DNA of 64,000 bases, from the NCBI GenBank assembly GCA_011523385.1, contig WTGX01000023.1, forward strand, positions 58,078 to 122,077, given 5' to 3'. The position numbers were made by a program, and so were the translations under genes. Positions 37,321-46,304 of this stretch are shown piece by piece. The notes beneath the pieces were generated by a model that did not search any database, was not told where the DNA came from, and was given only the letters and a program-made list of their open reading frames with translations. Each line of letters begins with the position of its first letter. Position 1 is the stretch's first letter. This DNA comes from Nitrospira sp. (GTDB taxonomy: Bacteria > Nitrospirota > Nitrospiria > Nitrospirales > UBA8639).

Positions 37321-37945
37321 CCCGGAACCCCAGGAACAAAACAAGCGCGTAGGCCTGCATCCGGCGATCGTCCTCTTTGGGGTGATTATCGGATTGTGGC
37401 TGTTTATCCAGGCGATTATTCCAAAATCCAAAAATATCCAGCCTCCACAGGGAAATGAAGTACAATCCGAACAACTCGCCCTGCTACTGAAGGAAGCCGA
37501 ATCAGCGCCGGTGCCTCCGGTTAAAGTCACGGCGCACATTGGAGAGATGAATGCCCTGAGCCTGCTCGTTCCCCAACAGACTACCGACAGTCAGATTGTG
37601 GCGTTACTCAATCACCTGAGACGGTCACGCATGGATGGCTCTCTTGCTTCGCAGGTCCCGGCCACCACGCCGGGGAACGTCTTGGGTGAATTTGCCGTCG
37701 CCGACATTTATGTTTTTTCGGATCAGAAGTACGCGGTGCCCGAGGCCATCGAAATTTTATCCGTCGGGGCCCATGCGCCCGGCGATTTTTACCAGAGCAC
37801 CATCCCGTACGAAATCGCCATGGAACAGGTACGGGGACATTACGCCGTCAACCTCAACCGGAAAAATCACCCCGAACGGGCTTCCCTGGGATTCGGCGAA
37901 AAAGCCACGGGGCTGTACTCACGCCGGTATCAACCCTTGTTTTGA
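37313..37945 (+). CDS. Hypothetical membrane-anchored protein
   Basis: This ATG overlaps the end of mazG (ATGAATGA), indicating coupled translation; a GTG slightly upstream is possible. The 210-residue protein has one N-terminal transmembrane segment (AIVLFGVIIGLWLFIQAII) and a soluble part with YAVPEAIEILSVG and FYQSTIPYEIAMEQVRGHYAVNLN. I recognise no family. A periplasmic role is likely from topology. Confidence 0.65.
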   Translation: MNDPEPQEQNKRVGLHPAIVLFGVIIGLWLFIQAIIPKSKNIQPPQGNEVQSEQLALLLKEAESAPVPPVKVTAHIGEMNALSLLVPQQTTDSQIVALLNHLRRSRMDGSLASQVPATTPGNVLGEFAVADIYVFSDQKYAVPEAIEILSVGAHAPGDFYQSTIPYEIAMEQVRGHYAVNLNRKNHPERASLGFGEKATGLYSRRYQPLF

Positions 37946-37947
37946 GG

Positions 37948-38355
37948 CTACAGCCCGACTTTTTCCCGAATTTCTTGTCGGAGGTTGTCGCGTTCCTGGT
38001 GCATCCAGGATTCGAGGTGGGGAAAGAGGTGGGCCCATGTGCCCGTGAAGGGGTCGAGCATAACGTCCCGGCGATCGTTAAACAGGTTTTCCTCATTGGC
38101 GATTTCAAGTTTGCGATCTGCAATGGCACGTCCGAGCAGTTGATTGATGCGAAGTTGCTGGCCGACCGTTCCGCCCGCAAGCTGCAAGATCTTCGTCCTG
38201 AGCAGGTCCAATTCTTCTTCAAGAGCGATCTTGACCCGCACCCCCTGCGGGGTCGCCCAATGCGGACGTTGCACGGAATAATCGAAGGACAATGCGGACT
38301 CCCTGGGCTCACGATACGGCCCCATCACCTTCAAAATCGTATACGGTTCAGCCAT
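37948..38355 (-). CDS. Hypothetical protein, cotranscribed with rhodanese
   Basis: The 135-residue protein starts MAEPYTILKVMGPYREPRES at an ATG that overlaps the stop of the upstream rhodanese gene (TAATG). It is charged and helical, with ALEEELDLLRTKILQLAGGTVGQQLRINQLLGRAIADRKL, and no cysteines or membrane segment. I do not recognise a family. Translational coupling suggests a link to the rhodanese protein. Confidence 0.65.
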   Translation of the reverse strand: MAEPYTILKVMGPYREPRESALSFDYSVQRPHWATPQGVRVKIALEEELDLLRTKILQLAGGTVGQQLRINQLLGRAIADRKLEIANEENLFNDRRDVMLDPFTGTWAHLFPHLESWMHQERDNLRQEIREKVGL

Positions 38356-38996
38356 TACAACTGTGCCCTTTCCCGAACGACGTGACTGTCTGAAGCCTTG
38401 GGCTGAATTTGCACCAGATCCAAACTGCCCGTGCCGAGAACCGGGCCCGTCCATTTTTGAAAACCCTCCCGCATATTGACGAGGGTCGTATACCCCTCCC
38501 GGCTCAGAAAGTCACACGCGAGACGACTTCGTTCACCCTGAGAACAGTACACTAAAATGTTTTTTGTCTCCTTAGGCACTTCGGCCCTGAAACGCGTTTC
38601 AAGATACTCAAAGGGAATATGTTTGGCTCCCGGGACGTGGCTTTGGAGAAATTCTTTTTGACTGCGAACGTCCACGACCATCAAATCAGGGTTGGTCCCT
38701 GCGTCATACTGCTCCACCAATTGCCGAGCCTCGTCGGCATCCGCTTGGCGATACAGTGTCCCTGTCCGAACCAGGGCGCCGTCGAGTTCCCGCCCCGATG
38801 CCAAATGGGCAAGTTGCAATCGCAGAATGGCCAACGCTTCAGACTGTTGCCGAGCTGCTTCCCTTGATTCATTCTGGCCGTCATACTGTTGACGCGTGAG
38901 GTCCTTGACCGTTTGCGACAGAAACCCGAGACGCCACCACATCAGGGCTATCGCCCCGGCCATGATTGCGACTCCAATGATGAGCAGGATAGTCAT
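38355..38996 (-). CDS. Membrane-anchored rhodanese-like protein
   Basis: Starting at MTILLIIGVAIMAGAIALMWW, the protein has one N-terminal transmembrane segment, then a coiled-coil-like stretch (LTRQQYDGQNESREAARQQSE) and a C-terminal rhodanese domain: DLMVVDVRSQKEFLQSHVPGAKHIP and the active loop VYCSQGERSR with catalytic Cys. Rhodaneses transfer sulfane sulfur. An in-frame ATG eight codons upstream is possible. It is ~50 bp downstream of tRNA-Pro. Confidence 0.85.
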   Translation of the reverse strand: MTILLIIGVAIMAGAIALMWWRLGFLSQTVKDLTRQQYDGQNESREAARQQSEALAILRLQLAHLASGRELDGALVRTGTLYRQADADEARQLVEQYDAGTNPDLMVVDVRSQKEFLQSHVPGAKHIPFEYLETRFRAEVPKETKNILVYCSQGERSRLACDFLSREGYTTLVNMREGFQKWTGPVLGTGSLDLVQIQPKASDSHVVRERAQL

Positions 38997-39066
38997 CGAC
39001 AAACCGCGTACTACCGCCACATCGTCTCTATCAGGTTGTCAACGAATGAAGACATGAGGCAACGGC

Positions 39067-39143
<77 letters not shown>

Positions 39144-39159
39144 ACGACCTTGCTTTCCT

Positions 39160-40269
39160 TTACTCTTTCCAGACCGGCGACTCACAGGGTAATCCATGCG
39201 CTTCGGCGACCGCCGGATACGTGATCGCCCCATGACGCACGTTCACCCCGCGGGCCATACCCTGATCACACAGAGCCGCGTCGACTCCCCTGTTGGCCAA
39301 CCGGACTATAAAAGGTAGGGTTGCTTGGGTCAAGGCATAGGTGGAGGTTTGCGGCACAATTCCGGGAATATTTGTCACGCCGTAATGCCGGACCCCGTCC
39401 ACTTCAAAAACCGGGGCGGCGTGCGTCGTCGGCCTCGTGGTCTCAACGCACCCTCCCTGGTCAACCGCAATATCCATGATCAACGCGCCTTTTTTCATCG
39501 TCGCCACCATGGACCGGGAAACCAGAACCGGGCTTTTCGCCCCTCTGACCATGACGGCCCCGATCAATAAATCCGCGCTTTTCACGGTTTCCGCAATCAC
39601 GAGTCTTTGGGAGGCCAACGTCGTCAGGTTGTTTCCGAAACGCTCCTGCAACCTTTGCAGTTGACCCATATCGTTACCGATGACGGTGACTCGCGCCCCG
39701 ATCCCGAGCGCAATTTCCACCGCGGTTGAGCCGACTCCACCGGCACCGAGAATGACGACGTGCCCCCGGGATACCCCCGGAACACCTCCCAGGAGAATCC
39801 CGTTTCCACCGTGCGTCCGCTCCAGATAATGCGCGCCGATCTGCACCGCCACCTTTCCGGCGATCTGACTCATAGGCAACAACATGGGCAGGCGGCCCCT
39901 CTCGTCTTCCATGGTTTCGTAAGCAATGGCCGTGCACCCGGATTTCATCAACGCCTCAGCCAAGGTCTTCGACGACGCCAAATGGAGAAACGTGAACAAT
40001 GTATGACGGGGCTGCAAAGACGCTATCTCCGACGCGAGTGGTTCCTTGACCTTGAGGATCATTTCAACCCGGTCGAAGAGTTCCTCCGCTGACGACGCAA
40101 TGCGCGCTCCCACCGTGCGATACGAATCATCGGAAAAATCTGATCCTTGGCCGGCAGTGGTCTCGACCCAGACCTCATGGCCGTTTCGAACGACTTCATC
40201 CACCCCTTCCGGCGTTAAGGCCACCCGGAATTCATGGTCCTTGATCTCTTTGGCGATGCCGATCTTCAT
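39160..40269 (-). CDS. ald: Alanine dehydrogenase
   Basis: The 369-residue protein begins [20 protein letters not shown] and has [23 protein letters not shown] and the NAD-binding loop [29 protein letters not shown], with [19 protein letters not shown] and VAVDQGGC-like [15 protein letters not shown]. Length and motifs match the Ald family. It interconverts alanine and pyruvate with ammonia and NADH. Confidence 0.94.
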   Translation of the reverse strand: MKIGIAKEIKDHEFRVALTPEGVDEVVRNGHEVWVETTAGQGSDFSDDSYRTVGARIASSAEELFDRVEMILKVKEPLASEIASLQPRHTLFTFLHLASSKTLAEALMKSGCTAIAYETMEDERGRLPMLLPMSQIAGKVAVQIGAHYLERTHGGNGILLGGVPGVSRGHVVILGAGGVGSTAVEIALGIGARVTVIGNDMGQLQRLQERFGNNLTTLASQRLVIAETVKSADLLIGAVMVRGAKSPVLVSRSMVATMKKGALIMDIAVDQGGCVETTRPTTHAAPVFEVDGVRHYGVTNIPGIVPQTSTYALTQATLPFIVRLANRGVDAALCDQGMARGVNVRHGAITYPAVAEAHGLPCESPVWKE

Positions 40270-40360
40270 TTTTCTCCATTATCACATATAACTGGACACG
40301 AGAAAGAACCCTCCTGTACTATTTTGTGCTTCGCGGTAAAATCTGTTAAGAGAGGTAAGC

Positions 40361-40726
40361 ATGAGTGGATTCAAACATCATATTTTTATTTGCATTAATC
40401 AACGGCCCAAAGACGACCCGAGAGGGTGTTGTGCCGACAACCGGTCCGTAGAACTCCACGCATTCTTCAAACAGGAAGTCCAGCGACTCGGGCTCAAGGG
40501 CATCGTCCGGGCCAACAAGGCCGGGTGTCTGGATCATTGTGAATATGGTCCCAGCATCGTCATTTATCCGGAGGGCGTCTGGTATTGGGTCGGGAGCGAA
40601 GCCGACGTCACGGAGATTATGGAACGACACGTGATCAAGGGCGAATTGGTCGAACGCCTGCTCATGCCCGGGCACGACGTTCCATCGCTCAGGCTGGAAT
40701 CACGCGCCACTCCCATCGCCTCGTAA
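40361..40726 (+). CDS. Thioredoxin-like [2Fe-2S] ferredoxin
   Basis: The 121-residue product starts with HHIFICINQRPKDDPRGCC and continues with VRANKAGCLDHCEYGPSIVIYPEGVWY. The cysteines C-C, C...C are those of the thioredoxin-like 2Fe-2S ferredoxins (Shethna type / NuoE-like). It carries electrons to an unknown partner. It is the first of three same-strand genes that also contain a 4Fe-4S ferredoxin. Confidence 0.9.
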   Translation: MSGFKHHIFICINQRPKDDPRGCCADNRSVELHAFFKQEVQRLGLKGIVRANKAGCLDHCEYGPSIVIYPEGVWYWVGSEADVTEIMERHVIKGELVERLLMPGHDVPSLRLESRATPIAS

Positions 40727-40791
40727 ACATTCAATTCCATGGCGCAACGCAAGTCGTCTCAATCATAACGATCAACATACATGAGCCCTGC

Positions 40792-41208
40792 ATGTCGGTG
40801 AATGAAGCCAAATGGAAAGCGAACCAGGAAAAAGTCGCGTTCCTCAAACAATTCCCCGGGCTGCTCCGGTCCTGGGATGAGGCAACCGGCCGCACCGTCA
40901 TGTCCGTGACCGCGATTGAACACAGCGAAGCCAAGGTGCTCATGCTCGATAACGGGACGTTTGCCATTGTACCACCTCTGGCAACGGAACCGAAGCAACT
41001 CCGGGACGGGATAGAGTCCGCAAAAGCCCGTCTTCGCGACCTGTATCCCGATGCTTATCGCGAATACGAAGCATTGGCCCAACGGGACCGGGAAGCAACC
41101 CGGACGGCACGTCTGGAAAATATCCTGGGTGCCATTCACAACAACCTGGACGACATCCCCGAGTTAAAGGACCGGATTCAGTCGCTCGTCAAGCAATGGA
41201 ATTCATAA
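40792..41208 (+). CDS. Hypothetical helical protein between two ferredoxins
   Basis: The start is MSVNEAKWKANQEKVAFLKQ at 40792; earlier in-frame starts overlap the ferredoxin. The 138-residue protein has a beta-rich centre (SVTAIEHSEAKVLMLDNGTFAIVPP) and long charged helices (AKARLRDLYPDAYREYEALAQRDR). No cysteines or membrane segments are present and I recognise no family. Its stop is one base from the start of the 4Fe-4S ferredoxin gene, so the two are coupled. Confidence 0.6.
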   Translation: MSVNEAKWKANQEKVAFLKQFPGLLRSWDEATGRTVMSVTAIEHSEAKVLMLDNGTFAIVPPLATEPKQLRDGIESAKARLRDLYPDAYREYEALAQRDREATRTARLENILGAIHNNLDDIPELKDRIQSLVKQWNS

Positions 41209-41209
41209 T

Positions 41210-41500
41210 ATGCGACGTCCCGAAAACATGTTGGATATGTTCTCCGGGGGCCTGTTCGAAGGAGTGAAACCCATGATGGTATCTCGAGATCACTTGGTCC
41301 GTCATCCGGACCGCTGCACACATAAGGCCGTCTGCATACCCGTCTGCCCCACTGGAGCTTGGCTATCGACCCCCCCGTATAAATTCGACGAATCGCGGTG
41401 CATGGATACGTGCCGGATGTGCCTTGACGCCTGTCCCTCACAAGCGATTTACGCGGTATTTCGCAAAGGCGAAAAGCTACTCGTTCCCCAGGCCGAGTAA
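41210..41500 (+). CDS. 4Fe-4S dicluster-like ferredoxin
   Basis: The 96-residue protein has two cysteine groups: RCTHKAVCIPVCPTGAW and CMDTCRMCLDACPSQA. The C-P at the end of each group is typical of bacterial 4Fe-4S ferredoxins, but the first group has only three Cys in C-x5-C-x3-CP and the second has C-x3-C-x2-C-x4-CP, so spacing is not the classical CxxCxxCxxxCP. One or two clusters are possible. It is the third gene of the ferredoxin trio and the ATG follows the previous stop directly. Confidence 0.82.
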   Translation: MRRPENMLDMFSGGLFEGVKPMMVSRDHLVRHPDRCTHKAVCIPVCPTGAWLSTPPYKFDESRCMDTCRMCLDACPSQAIYAVFRKGEKLLVPQAE

Positions 41501-41506
41501 TCGCCT

Positions 41507-42550
41507 CTAGCCGACAGCTTTGCGCAGGTATCCCCAATAGGCCGTGCCGGCCGACGTGGTTCCGGTCAGCGTGGACGCGGCGATGATCCGGTAAACCTGG
41601 TACCGTGAAATCTTCAGTTTCCGTGCCGGATCCAATAGATTGTCGCACGTAGTCAGAAGATGTAGCGTTTTCAAGGCGATGAGGACCGGCCACATGCACG
41701 CCAGACGAAGACGAAGGTCGCGTCGCGGAATCGACGTGGCATACAGCCATCCCTGATCCAGGTGGGCGAGCGCCGTCTGTACCAACGCATGCAGGACCGG
41801 GCTGAAGCCGGCCATCGTGCGTGTATCCAATAAATCCCGCGGCTCCAGACCCGCCGGGGCCAACAGTTCCAATGGAATATAACACCGCCCGCGTCGCAGG
41901 TCCGTTGACAGATCCTTCAAGATATTCGTCAATTGCAGGCCTTTCCCGAACCGGATGCCCGTGCGAATTTTGGCTTCCCTGTCCCAACTCCGGCGGATGC
42001 GAGGCAAATGGGCATATATGATATTGGTCCAAAACTCCCCAACACAGCCTGCAATCCTATACGTGTAGTCATCGAGATCCTCCAGCGAAGAAAGTGCGGC
42101 CAGATCGGACTCGGAGGACCCGGGGAAACGGTCCAGGTCCATCTCCATGCCACTGATGAGAATCGGCAGGACGTGGCGGATCTCCACCCGATCATCAGGC
42201 GTCAGGCTTTCGTACACGTGAAAACAGCGGTCGAGGTGTTCGAGTAAGGTCCGTTCGCCGGGATACTCCTGTTGCGGAACCGCCATGGCTTGGATGGCTT
42301 TGATATCTTCGTGACTGCAAGCTTCCTGCACGAATTGCAATTTGAGTTGCCGCAACAACTCGGCCCTGGTGGTCCGGTCCACCCGGCCTGCATCCGCGAT
42401 GGTATCGGCCGCGCGGGCAAACAGATAGGCCAGCCCCACTTGTTTGGCTACGCACCCCGGCAACACGGCCAAGGTCAGGTAAAACGAACGCGACACTTGC
42501 TTCAAAACGTCATGCAGCAAATACCGCTCAACGGAATCCGATCCCATCAT
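41507..42550 (-). CDS. Squalene/phytoene synthase family protein
   Basis: The 347-residue protein has the two Asp-rich Mg-binding motifs: YLFARAADTIAD near residue 45-55 and LTNILKDLSTDLRRGRCYIP near 215, with VSRSFYLTLAVLP at the N-terminus and YTYRIAGCVGEFW between. It condenses two farnesyl or geranylgeranyl diphosphates head to head. Squalene and phytoene cannot be told apart from sequence alone. It ends in a hydrophobic stretch. It is convergent with the ferredoxin trio and 5 bp after the cupredoxin gene, which is on the same strand. Confidence 0.88.
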   Translation of the reverse strand: MMGSDSVERYLLHDVLKQVSRSFYLTLAVLPGCVAKQVGLAYLFARAADTIADAGRVDRTTRAELLRQLKLQFVQEACSHEDIKAIQAMAVPQQEYPGERTLLEHLDRCFHVYESLTPDDRVEIRHVLPILISGMEMDLDRFPGSSESDLAALSSLEDLDDYTYRIAGCVGEFWTNIIYAHLPRIRRSWDREAKIRTGIRFGKGLQLTNILKDLSTDLRRGRCYIPLELLAPAGLEPRDLLDTRTMAGFSPVLHALVQTALAHLDQGWLYATSIPRRDLRLRLACMWPVLIALKTLHLLTTCDNLLDPARKLKISRYQVYRIIAASTLTGTTSAGTAYWGYLRKAVG

Positions 42551-42555
42551 TGACT

Positions 42556-42981
42556 TTATGGCCGGACTTCGAGAAGACCTTCCATCCCTTCTTCGCGGTG
42601 GCTGGGAAAAAACAACAACTGTTTGTCACAATAAAAGGTATACGTTCCCGGCACCTGCGCCACAAACCGGATCGTGACATCGTCGCCGGCATCCACGTTG
42701 ACATCCTGTTGAAGACCCGCGTCCGGATGATCCATGATGAAATTATGAGGGGTCAGGAAACTCTGGTTTTCCAATCGAAATTCGACAGGCTCACCCGCTT
42801 GGATGCTAATATGCGACGGGGTATAGGCATAACTGTCCAGCACGATGAAGGCCCTCTGTATCCCATCGGCACCTGGTTGAAGCACCAGGACCTCCTGGTC
42901 GGTCTCCCCGAGAGCCAGCCCTGAAGAACACGCCAGCCCGCCTGCACACATCAGCACGGCCAACCACTGTTTATGTTTCAT
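42556..42981 (-). CDS. Cupredoxin-domain exported protein
   Basis: The 141-residue product has a signal peptide (MKHKQWLAVLMCAGGLACSSGLALG) and a cupredoxin fold: YTPSHISIQAGEPVEFRLEN, LTPHNFIMD with a His ligand, and PGTYTFYCDKQ with the Cys ligand, followed by PSHREEGMEG that supplies a His and Met. It likely binds one type 1 copper in the periplasm as an electron carrier or copper binder. It precedes the squalene/phytoene synthase gene. Confidence 0.82.
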   Translation of the reverse strand: MKHKQWLAVLMCAGGLACSSGLALGETDQEVLVLQPGADGIQRAFIVLDSYAYTPSHISIQAGEPVEFRLENQSFLTPHNFIMDHPDAGLQQDVNVDAGDDVTIRFVAQVPGTYTFYCDKQLLFFPSHREEGMEGLLEVRP

Positions 42982-43194
42982 CAGTCATCTCCGCTTTTCC
43001 TCTTCCCGTCATTCCTTAACCGTTCCCGCCTTGACTCCCCCAAAAATCGTATTACTATATCATGATAAGATGAATAGAGAAGGGACTTCTTTTGAGTCTC
43101 AAAAAAAGGCTTTACCCCGTCTTTAACGACCCGATTGCGGCGTTTCAAAGAACAGAGCATCACGCATCAACGTGTTTTTGTAGAGGAGGAACGC
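42982..43194. promoter_or_regulatory. Divergent intergenic region, cupredoxin and M48 protease
   Basis: About 210 bp separate the divergent starts. Only the strong ribosome binding site GAGGAGG just before the protease ATG is clear. No convincing promoter hexamers or inverted repeats were found. Confidence 0.4.
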
Positions 43195-44079
43195 ATGAAA
43201 AAGCTGAAAGGCATTGGCTTGCTGCTGCTGTCCAATATTCTGATCTTTATCACCCTGTCGATCACGTTCACGATTCTCATGGAAATGGTCCTGCCCGCCT
43301 TTGGAATCGACCTCCGAGGATCGTTCGTGCAACAGGACCTCTTATGGGCTTTCGTCATCGGCTTCGGCGGAGCCTTCATCAGCTTGGCCTTTTCCAAGCA
43401 AATGGCGCGCATGATGTTGGATTGCGAGCAGATTACCCAACCCCGGAACGCAGCCGAATTGCTCGTATATGAAACAGTACACAAGATCGCCAACAGGCTG
43501 AACATCAAGGCGCCGGAAGTGTGGATATACGATTCGCCTGATCCCAATGCCTTTGCCACGGGCCCCTCGAAGAACAACTCGATGGTGGCCGTGTCAACCG
43601 GATTATTGGCCAACTTGAACGAAGGCGAAGTCCGGGCCGTCCTGGCCCATGAAATGGGACACGTGTATAACGGCGACATGTTTACGACCACGATCCTGGC
43701 CGGCCTGATGAATACCTTCGTCTATTTCATCAGCCGGATCGTGTATCGCCAGGTGGCCGAGCGCAATCCCATGTTGGGCCTCGGGGTCTACTTCTTTCTC
43801 CAGATCGTCCTGTCAATCCTCGCGATGATTCCCATCAGTTGGTGGTCCCGACGCCGGGAATTTTCCGCTGACAGGTTTGCAGCCAATACGGTGGGCAAGG
43901 AGCATATGATTTCGGCGCTGCAGGCGATCGATAGGTGGGTGAATCGGGTCGAATACCAGTATCAGACGGAAGACGCCCTGGCGACCATGAAAATCTCAGG
44001 GCAAACCCGAAGTTTCATGCAGATCTTTTCGACGCACCCACCCATCGAAGACCGCGTCGCCGCCTTGCGGAAGCTGTAA
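43195..44079 (+). CDS. HtpX-like membrane metalloprotease (M48)
   Basis: GAGGAGG followed by ATG at 43195 sets the start. The 294-residue protein has two N-terminal transmembrane segments (GIGLLLLSNILIFITLSITFTI and LLWAFVIGFGGAFISLAF), the zinc motif VLAHEMGHVYNGD with HExxH, a further hydrophobic region, and RREFSADRFAA with the third zinc ligand Glu. HtpX degrades misfolded inner-membrane proteins. The C-terminal STHPPIEDRVAALR is also family-typical. Confidence 0.93.
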   Translation: MKKLKGIGLLLLSNILIFITLSITFTILMEMVLPAFGIDLRGSFVQQDLLWAFVIGFGGAFISLAFSKQMARMMLDCEQITQPRNAAELLVYETVHKIANRLNIKAPEVWIYDSPDPNAFATGPSKNNSMVAVSTGLLANLNEGEVRAVLAHEMGHVYNGDMFTTTILAGLMNTFVYFISRIVYRQVAERNPMLGLGVYFFLQIVLSILAMIPISWWSRRREFSADRFAANTVGKEHMISALQAIDRWVNRVEYQYQTEDALATMKISGQTRSFMQIFSTHPPIEDRVAALRKL

Positions 44080-44142
44080 CGATCACGACCGTTGCGTTGA
44101 TCGTGTCGACCGGGAATGCGAACAAGCCCATTCAACGCCAGA

Positions 44143-44682
44143 CTACTTGGTGCCGAATTCCTGCCAAGGATGTTTCGCGATACAATAACCAAGCATAGCG
44201 CCCAGGAGACCACCGATACACCAGCCTGCGAGTACGTCGGTGGGGTAGTGTGCACCGAGGTAGACGCGGGAAATGCCGCCGAGGAGCAGAAGAGGGGCCA
44301 CGACCCAGCGGGTTGAGGGAAAAAGAACTCCAAGCAAGGCCGCGGCCGTAGCCGCATTCACGGCGTGATTGGAAGGCAGGCTGAACGCGGCCCCGCAACC
44401 GGTCAGTTCATGAACGTCCGGCAGAACCTGACACGGCCGGGGACGGGCAATCCAGAACTTGAGTTGGGCCCCGACGAAATCCCCTACCCCGATCGAGATA
44501 CCCAGAACTGAGGTAACCAGCAAGCCGTGACGCCAATCAAGCCACGCGCGCCAAGTCAGAAACGCCACGATCAGCAGGATAGGATTTCTGGCCGAGGAAC
44601 ATTGCAGCATGAACCAATCCAAGGCGGCCGACTGCCCAGCCCAGCCGTTGACGGCGTAAAACACTGCCGTATCCCAATCCAT
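44143..44682 (-). CDS. PAP2-family phosphatase
   Basis: The 179-residue membrane protein carries the three phosphatase motifs: KFWIARPRPC, PSNHAVN and SRVYLGAHYPTDVLAG, with several hydrophobic spans between. It likely dephosphorylates lipid phosphates such as undecaprenyl diphosphate or phosphatidic acid on the periplasmic face. It is divergent from tatD. Confidence 0.92.
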   Translation of the reverse strand: MDWDTAVFYAVNGWAGQSAALDWFMLQCSSARNPILLIVAFLTWRAWLDWRHGLLVTSVLGISIGVGDFVGAQLKFWIARPRPCQVLPDVHELTGCGAAFSLPSNHAVNAATAAALLGVLFPSTRWVVAPLLLLGGISRVYLGAHYPTDVLAGWCIGGLLGAMLGYCIAKHPWQEFGTK

Positions 44683-44754
44683 TGTATCTCCCGGCTTCTT
44701 TGGTGACGAATGATATGCTAGGATATCCCGCTACGACGAACACGGAGAAAGTTC

Positions 44755-45525
44755 ATGCTTATCGACAGCCACGTGCATTTGGATGATCTACGATACGATA
44801 CCGATAGAGAGACCGTCCTTCAACGTGCCGAAGCCGCCGGCATTGAAGCCATGGTCACGATCGGTTGTGACTTGGCCACCAGCCAGTCCGCCGTGGCGTT
44901 GGCCCAGACGCATCCCAATATCTTCGCCACCATCGGCGTGCATCCGCATGAAGCCAAGGAAATCAAAGAAAGCTGGTATGACTCGTTCCGGTCACTGGCG
45001 CGGCAACCAAAAGTCGTGGCCTACGGCGAAATCGGGCTGGACTATCATTATGACCATTCTCCGCGCGAAATCCAGCGCGAACGGTTTCGTGAACAAATTC
45101 ACCTGGCGCGCGAACTGGGCCTGCCCCTGATTATTCACACGCGCGAAGCACAAGAAGATACCGTAACCATCCTCCGGGAAGAAGACGCGGCTGACGTCGG
45201 CGGCGTCTTCCATTGCTTTTCAGGAGACGCGTGGCTCGCTAAGGACGCCTTGGACCTGGGCTTTTATCTGTCCTTTTCCGGGGTCCTGACGTTCAAGAAC
45301 GCCACGATGCTGAGAGACATCGCAAAGACCGTGCCCTTGGACCGCCTGATGGTCGAAACGGATTGTCCCTATCTTGCGCCTGTTCCCTACCGCGGGAAAC
45401 GCAATGAACCCGCGTACGTGCAATACGTAGCGGAAACCTTGGCGGAGGTTCGTGGGAACGGGTCCCTCGAATCGCTTGCACGTGCGACCATGGACAATAC
45501 CAAACGGCTCTTCAGAATAGCCTGA
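44755..45525 (+). CDS. tatD: TatD-family metal-dependent deoxyribonuclease
   Basis: The 256-residue protein shows the TatD signatures: MLIDSHVHLDDLRYD with metal-binding His, GVHPHEAKE, AYGEIGLDYHYDHSPRE, LIIHTREAQEDT, GVFHCFSGDAW and VETDCPYLAPVPYRGKRNEP. It is a TIM-barrel nuclease, usually a 3'-5' exonuclease. Its 3' end overlaps the convergent NYN gene by 14 bp. Confidence 0.95.
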   Translation: MLIDSHVHLDDLRYDTDRETVLQRAEAAGIEAMVTIGCDLATSQSAVALAQTHPNIFATIGVHPHEAKEIKESWYDSFRSLARQPKVVAYGEIGLDYHYDHSPREIQRERFREQIHLARELGLPLIIHTREAQEDTVTILREEDAADVGGVFHCFSGDAWLAKDALDLGFYLSFSGVLTFKNATMLRDIAKTVPLDRLMVETDCPYLAPVPYRGKRNEPAYVQYVAETLAEVRGNGSLESLARATMDNTKRLFRIA

Positions 45526-46060
45526 GCCGCCGCTTCCGGTTGCGGACGGCTTTTGGTAACTTGCGGGGATTTCCTTTCTTATCCAGGCGCGTCGGAGGAC
45601 TCTCTTCTTCGGATTTGGCCCAGAATTGTTTCGGGGCAATGGCCTTCCCTGCATGGGATTTTGAATTTCCCAATAATTCAAGTTTTACTTTGAATTCTTG
45701 GGATTTCATCACAAAAGCCCCGTGAGATTTAGCCGTCTGGATAATCTCCAAATCCGACGACACCACGGCGCAGGCTCGACCATATTCCCGGGCCAAGCGT
45801 TGAATGACCTGATCTGCCCGTTCCCCACGCTTGGTAAATACCACCCGCACCCCGGTCCGGTTCTCATGATGCTCAAGCCCGGTTCGCTCCCGCCAGGCAT
45901 CGAACACCACGGTCACAGGATGTCCTTTGCGTTGACTGTACAACGAAAGCCTGTTGATGAAGTCTTCCCGTATCTCGTCGGCAGCGCCTGCCTGTTTCGG
46001 TCTTTGCTTGCCGAAAGCTCCCAATACATTGTATCCGTCGATGAGGATAGTGAGTGGCAT
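45512..46060 (-). CDS. NYN-domain ribonuclease (YacP/Rae1-like)
   Basis: The start MPLTILIDGYNVLGAFGKQ is chosen at 46060. The 182-residue protein has the NYN hallmarks: LIDGYNVLGA, VTVVFDAWRER, GVRVVFTKRGERADQVIQRL and VVSSDLEIIQTAKSHGAFV, with the acidic metal ligands. It belongs to the YacP family; Rae1 of B. subtilis cleaves mRNA on ribosomes. The C-terminus is very basic (RLRLF after KAVRNRKRR). It overlaps tatD tail to tail. Confidence 0.9.
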   Translation of the reverse strand: MPLTILIDGYNVLGAFGKQRPKQAGAADEIREDFINRLSLYSQRKGHPVTVVFDAWRERTGLEHHENRTGVRVVFTKRGERADQVIQRLAREYGRACAVVSSDLEIIQTAKSHGAFVMKSQEFKVKLELLGNSKSHAGKAIAPKQFWAKSEEESPPTRLDKKGNPRKLPKAVRNRKRRLRLF

Positions 46061-46090
46061 ATGGCAAGACATGCTAGCCCAGTGTCTTGA

Positions 46091-46232
46091 GGAACCTCTG
46101 ATTTACTGCACTATCGGGCGCAGGGCGGCGTTGTGTCCTCGCTCAACCCTCACCTATCTCTCTGATAAGCCTCGGGTTTCGCTCCGGGACGCCTTGCCCT
46201 GCATCCCGCTATCACAATGAATCAGAGGTTCC
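46091..46232. repeat. MITE-like element, copy B (142 bp)
   Basis: Perfect 13-bp terminal inverted repeats GGAACCTCTGATT (46091-46103) and AATCAGAGGTTCC (46220-46232) frame the element, with TTGA on both sides. The core is nearly identical to copy A at 17.6 kb in the opposite orientation, differing by two bases in about 128. It has no open frame of note and no transposase. It fills most of the divergent gap between the NYN and amidase genes. Confidence 0.9.
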
Positions 46233-46304
46233 TTGATACTGTCAATGACAGAACGTGAAGAATTTGGTATTCTGGGACGACGTCATGTTCTGCCGTCGAC
46301 TCTC

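Noticed and set aside
41178..42032. 284-codon minus-strand frame
   Set aside because: It overlaps the squalene/phytoene synthase in another frame; composition is Pro/Arg/Gly rich and has no domain.
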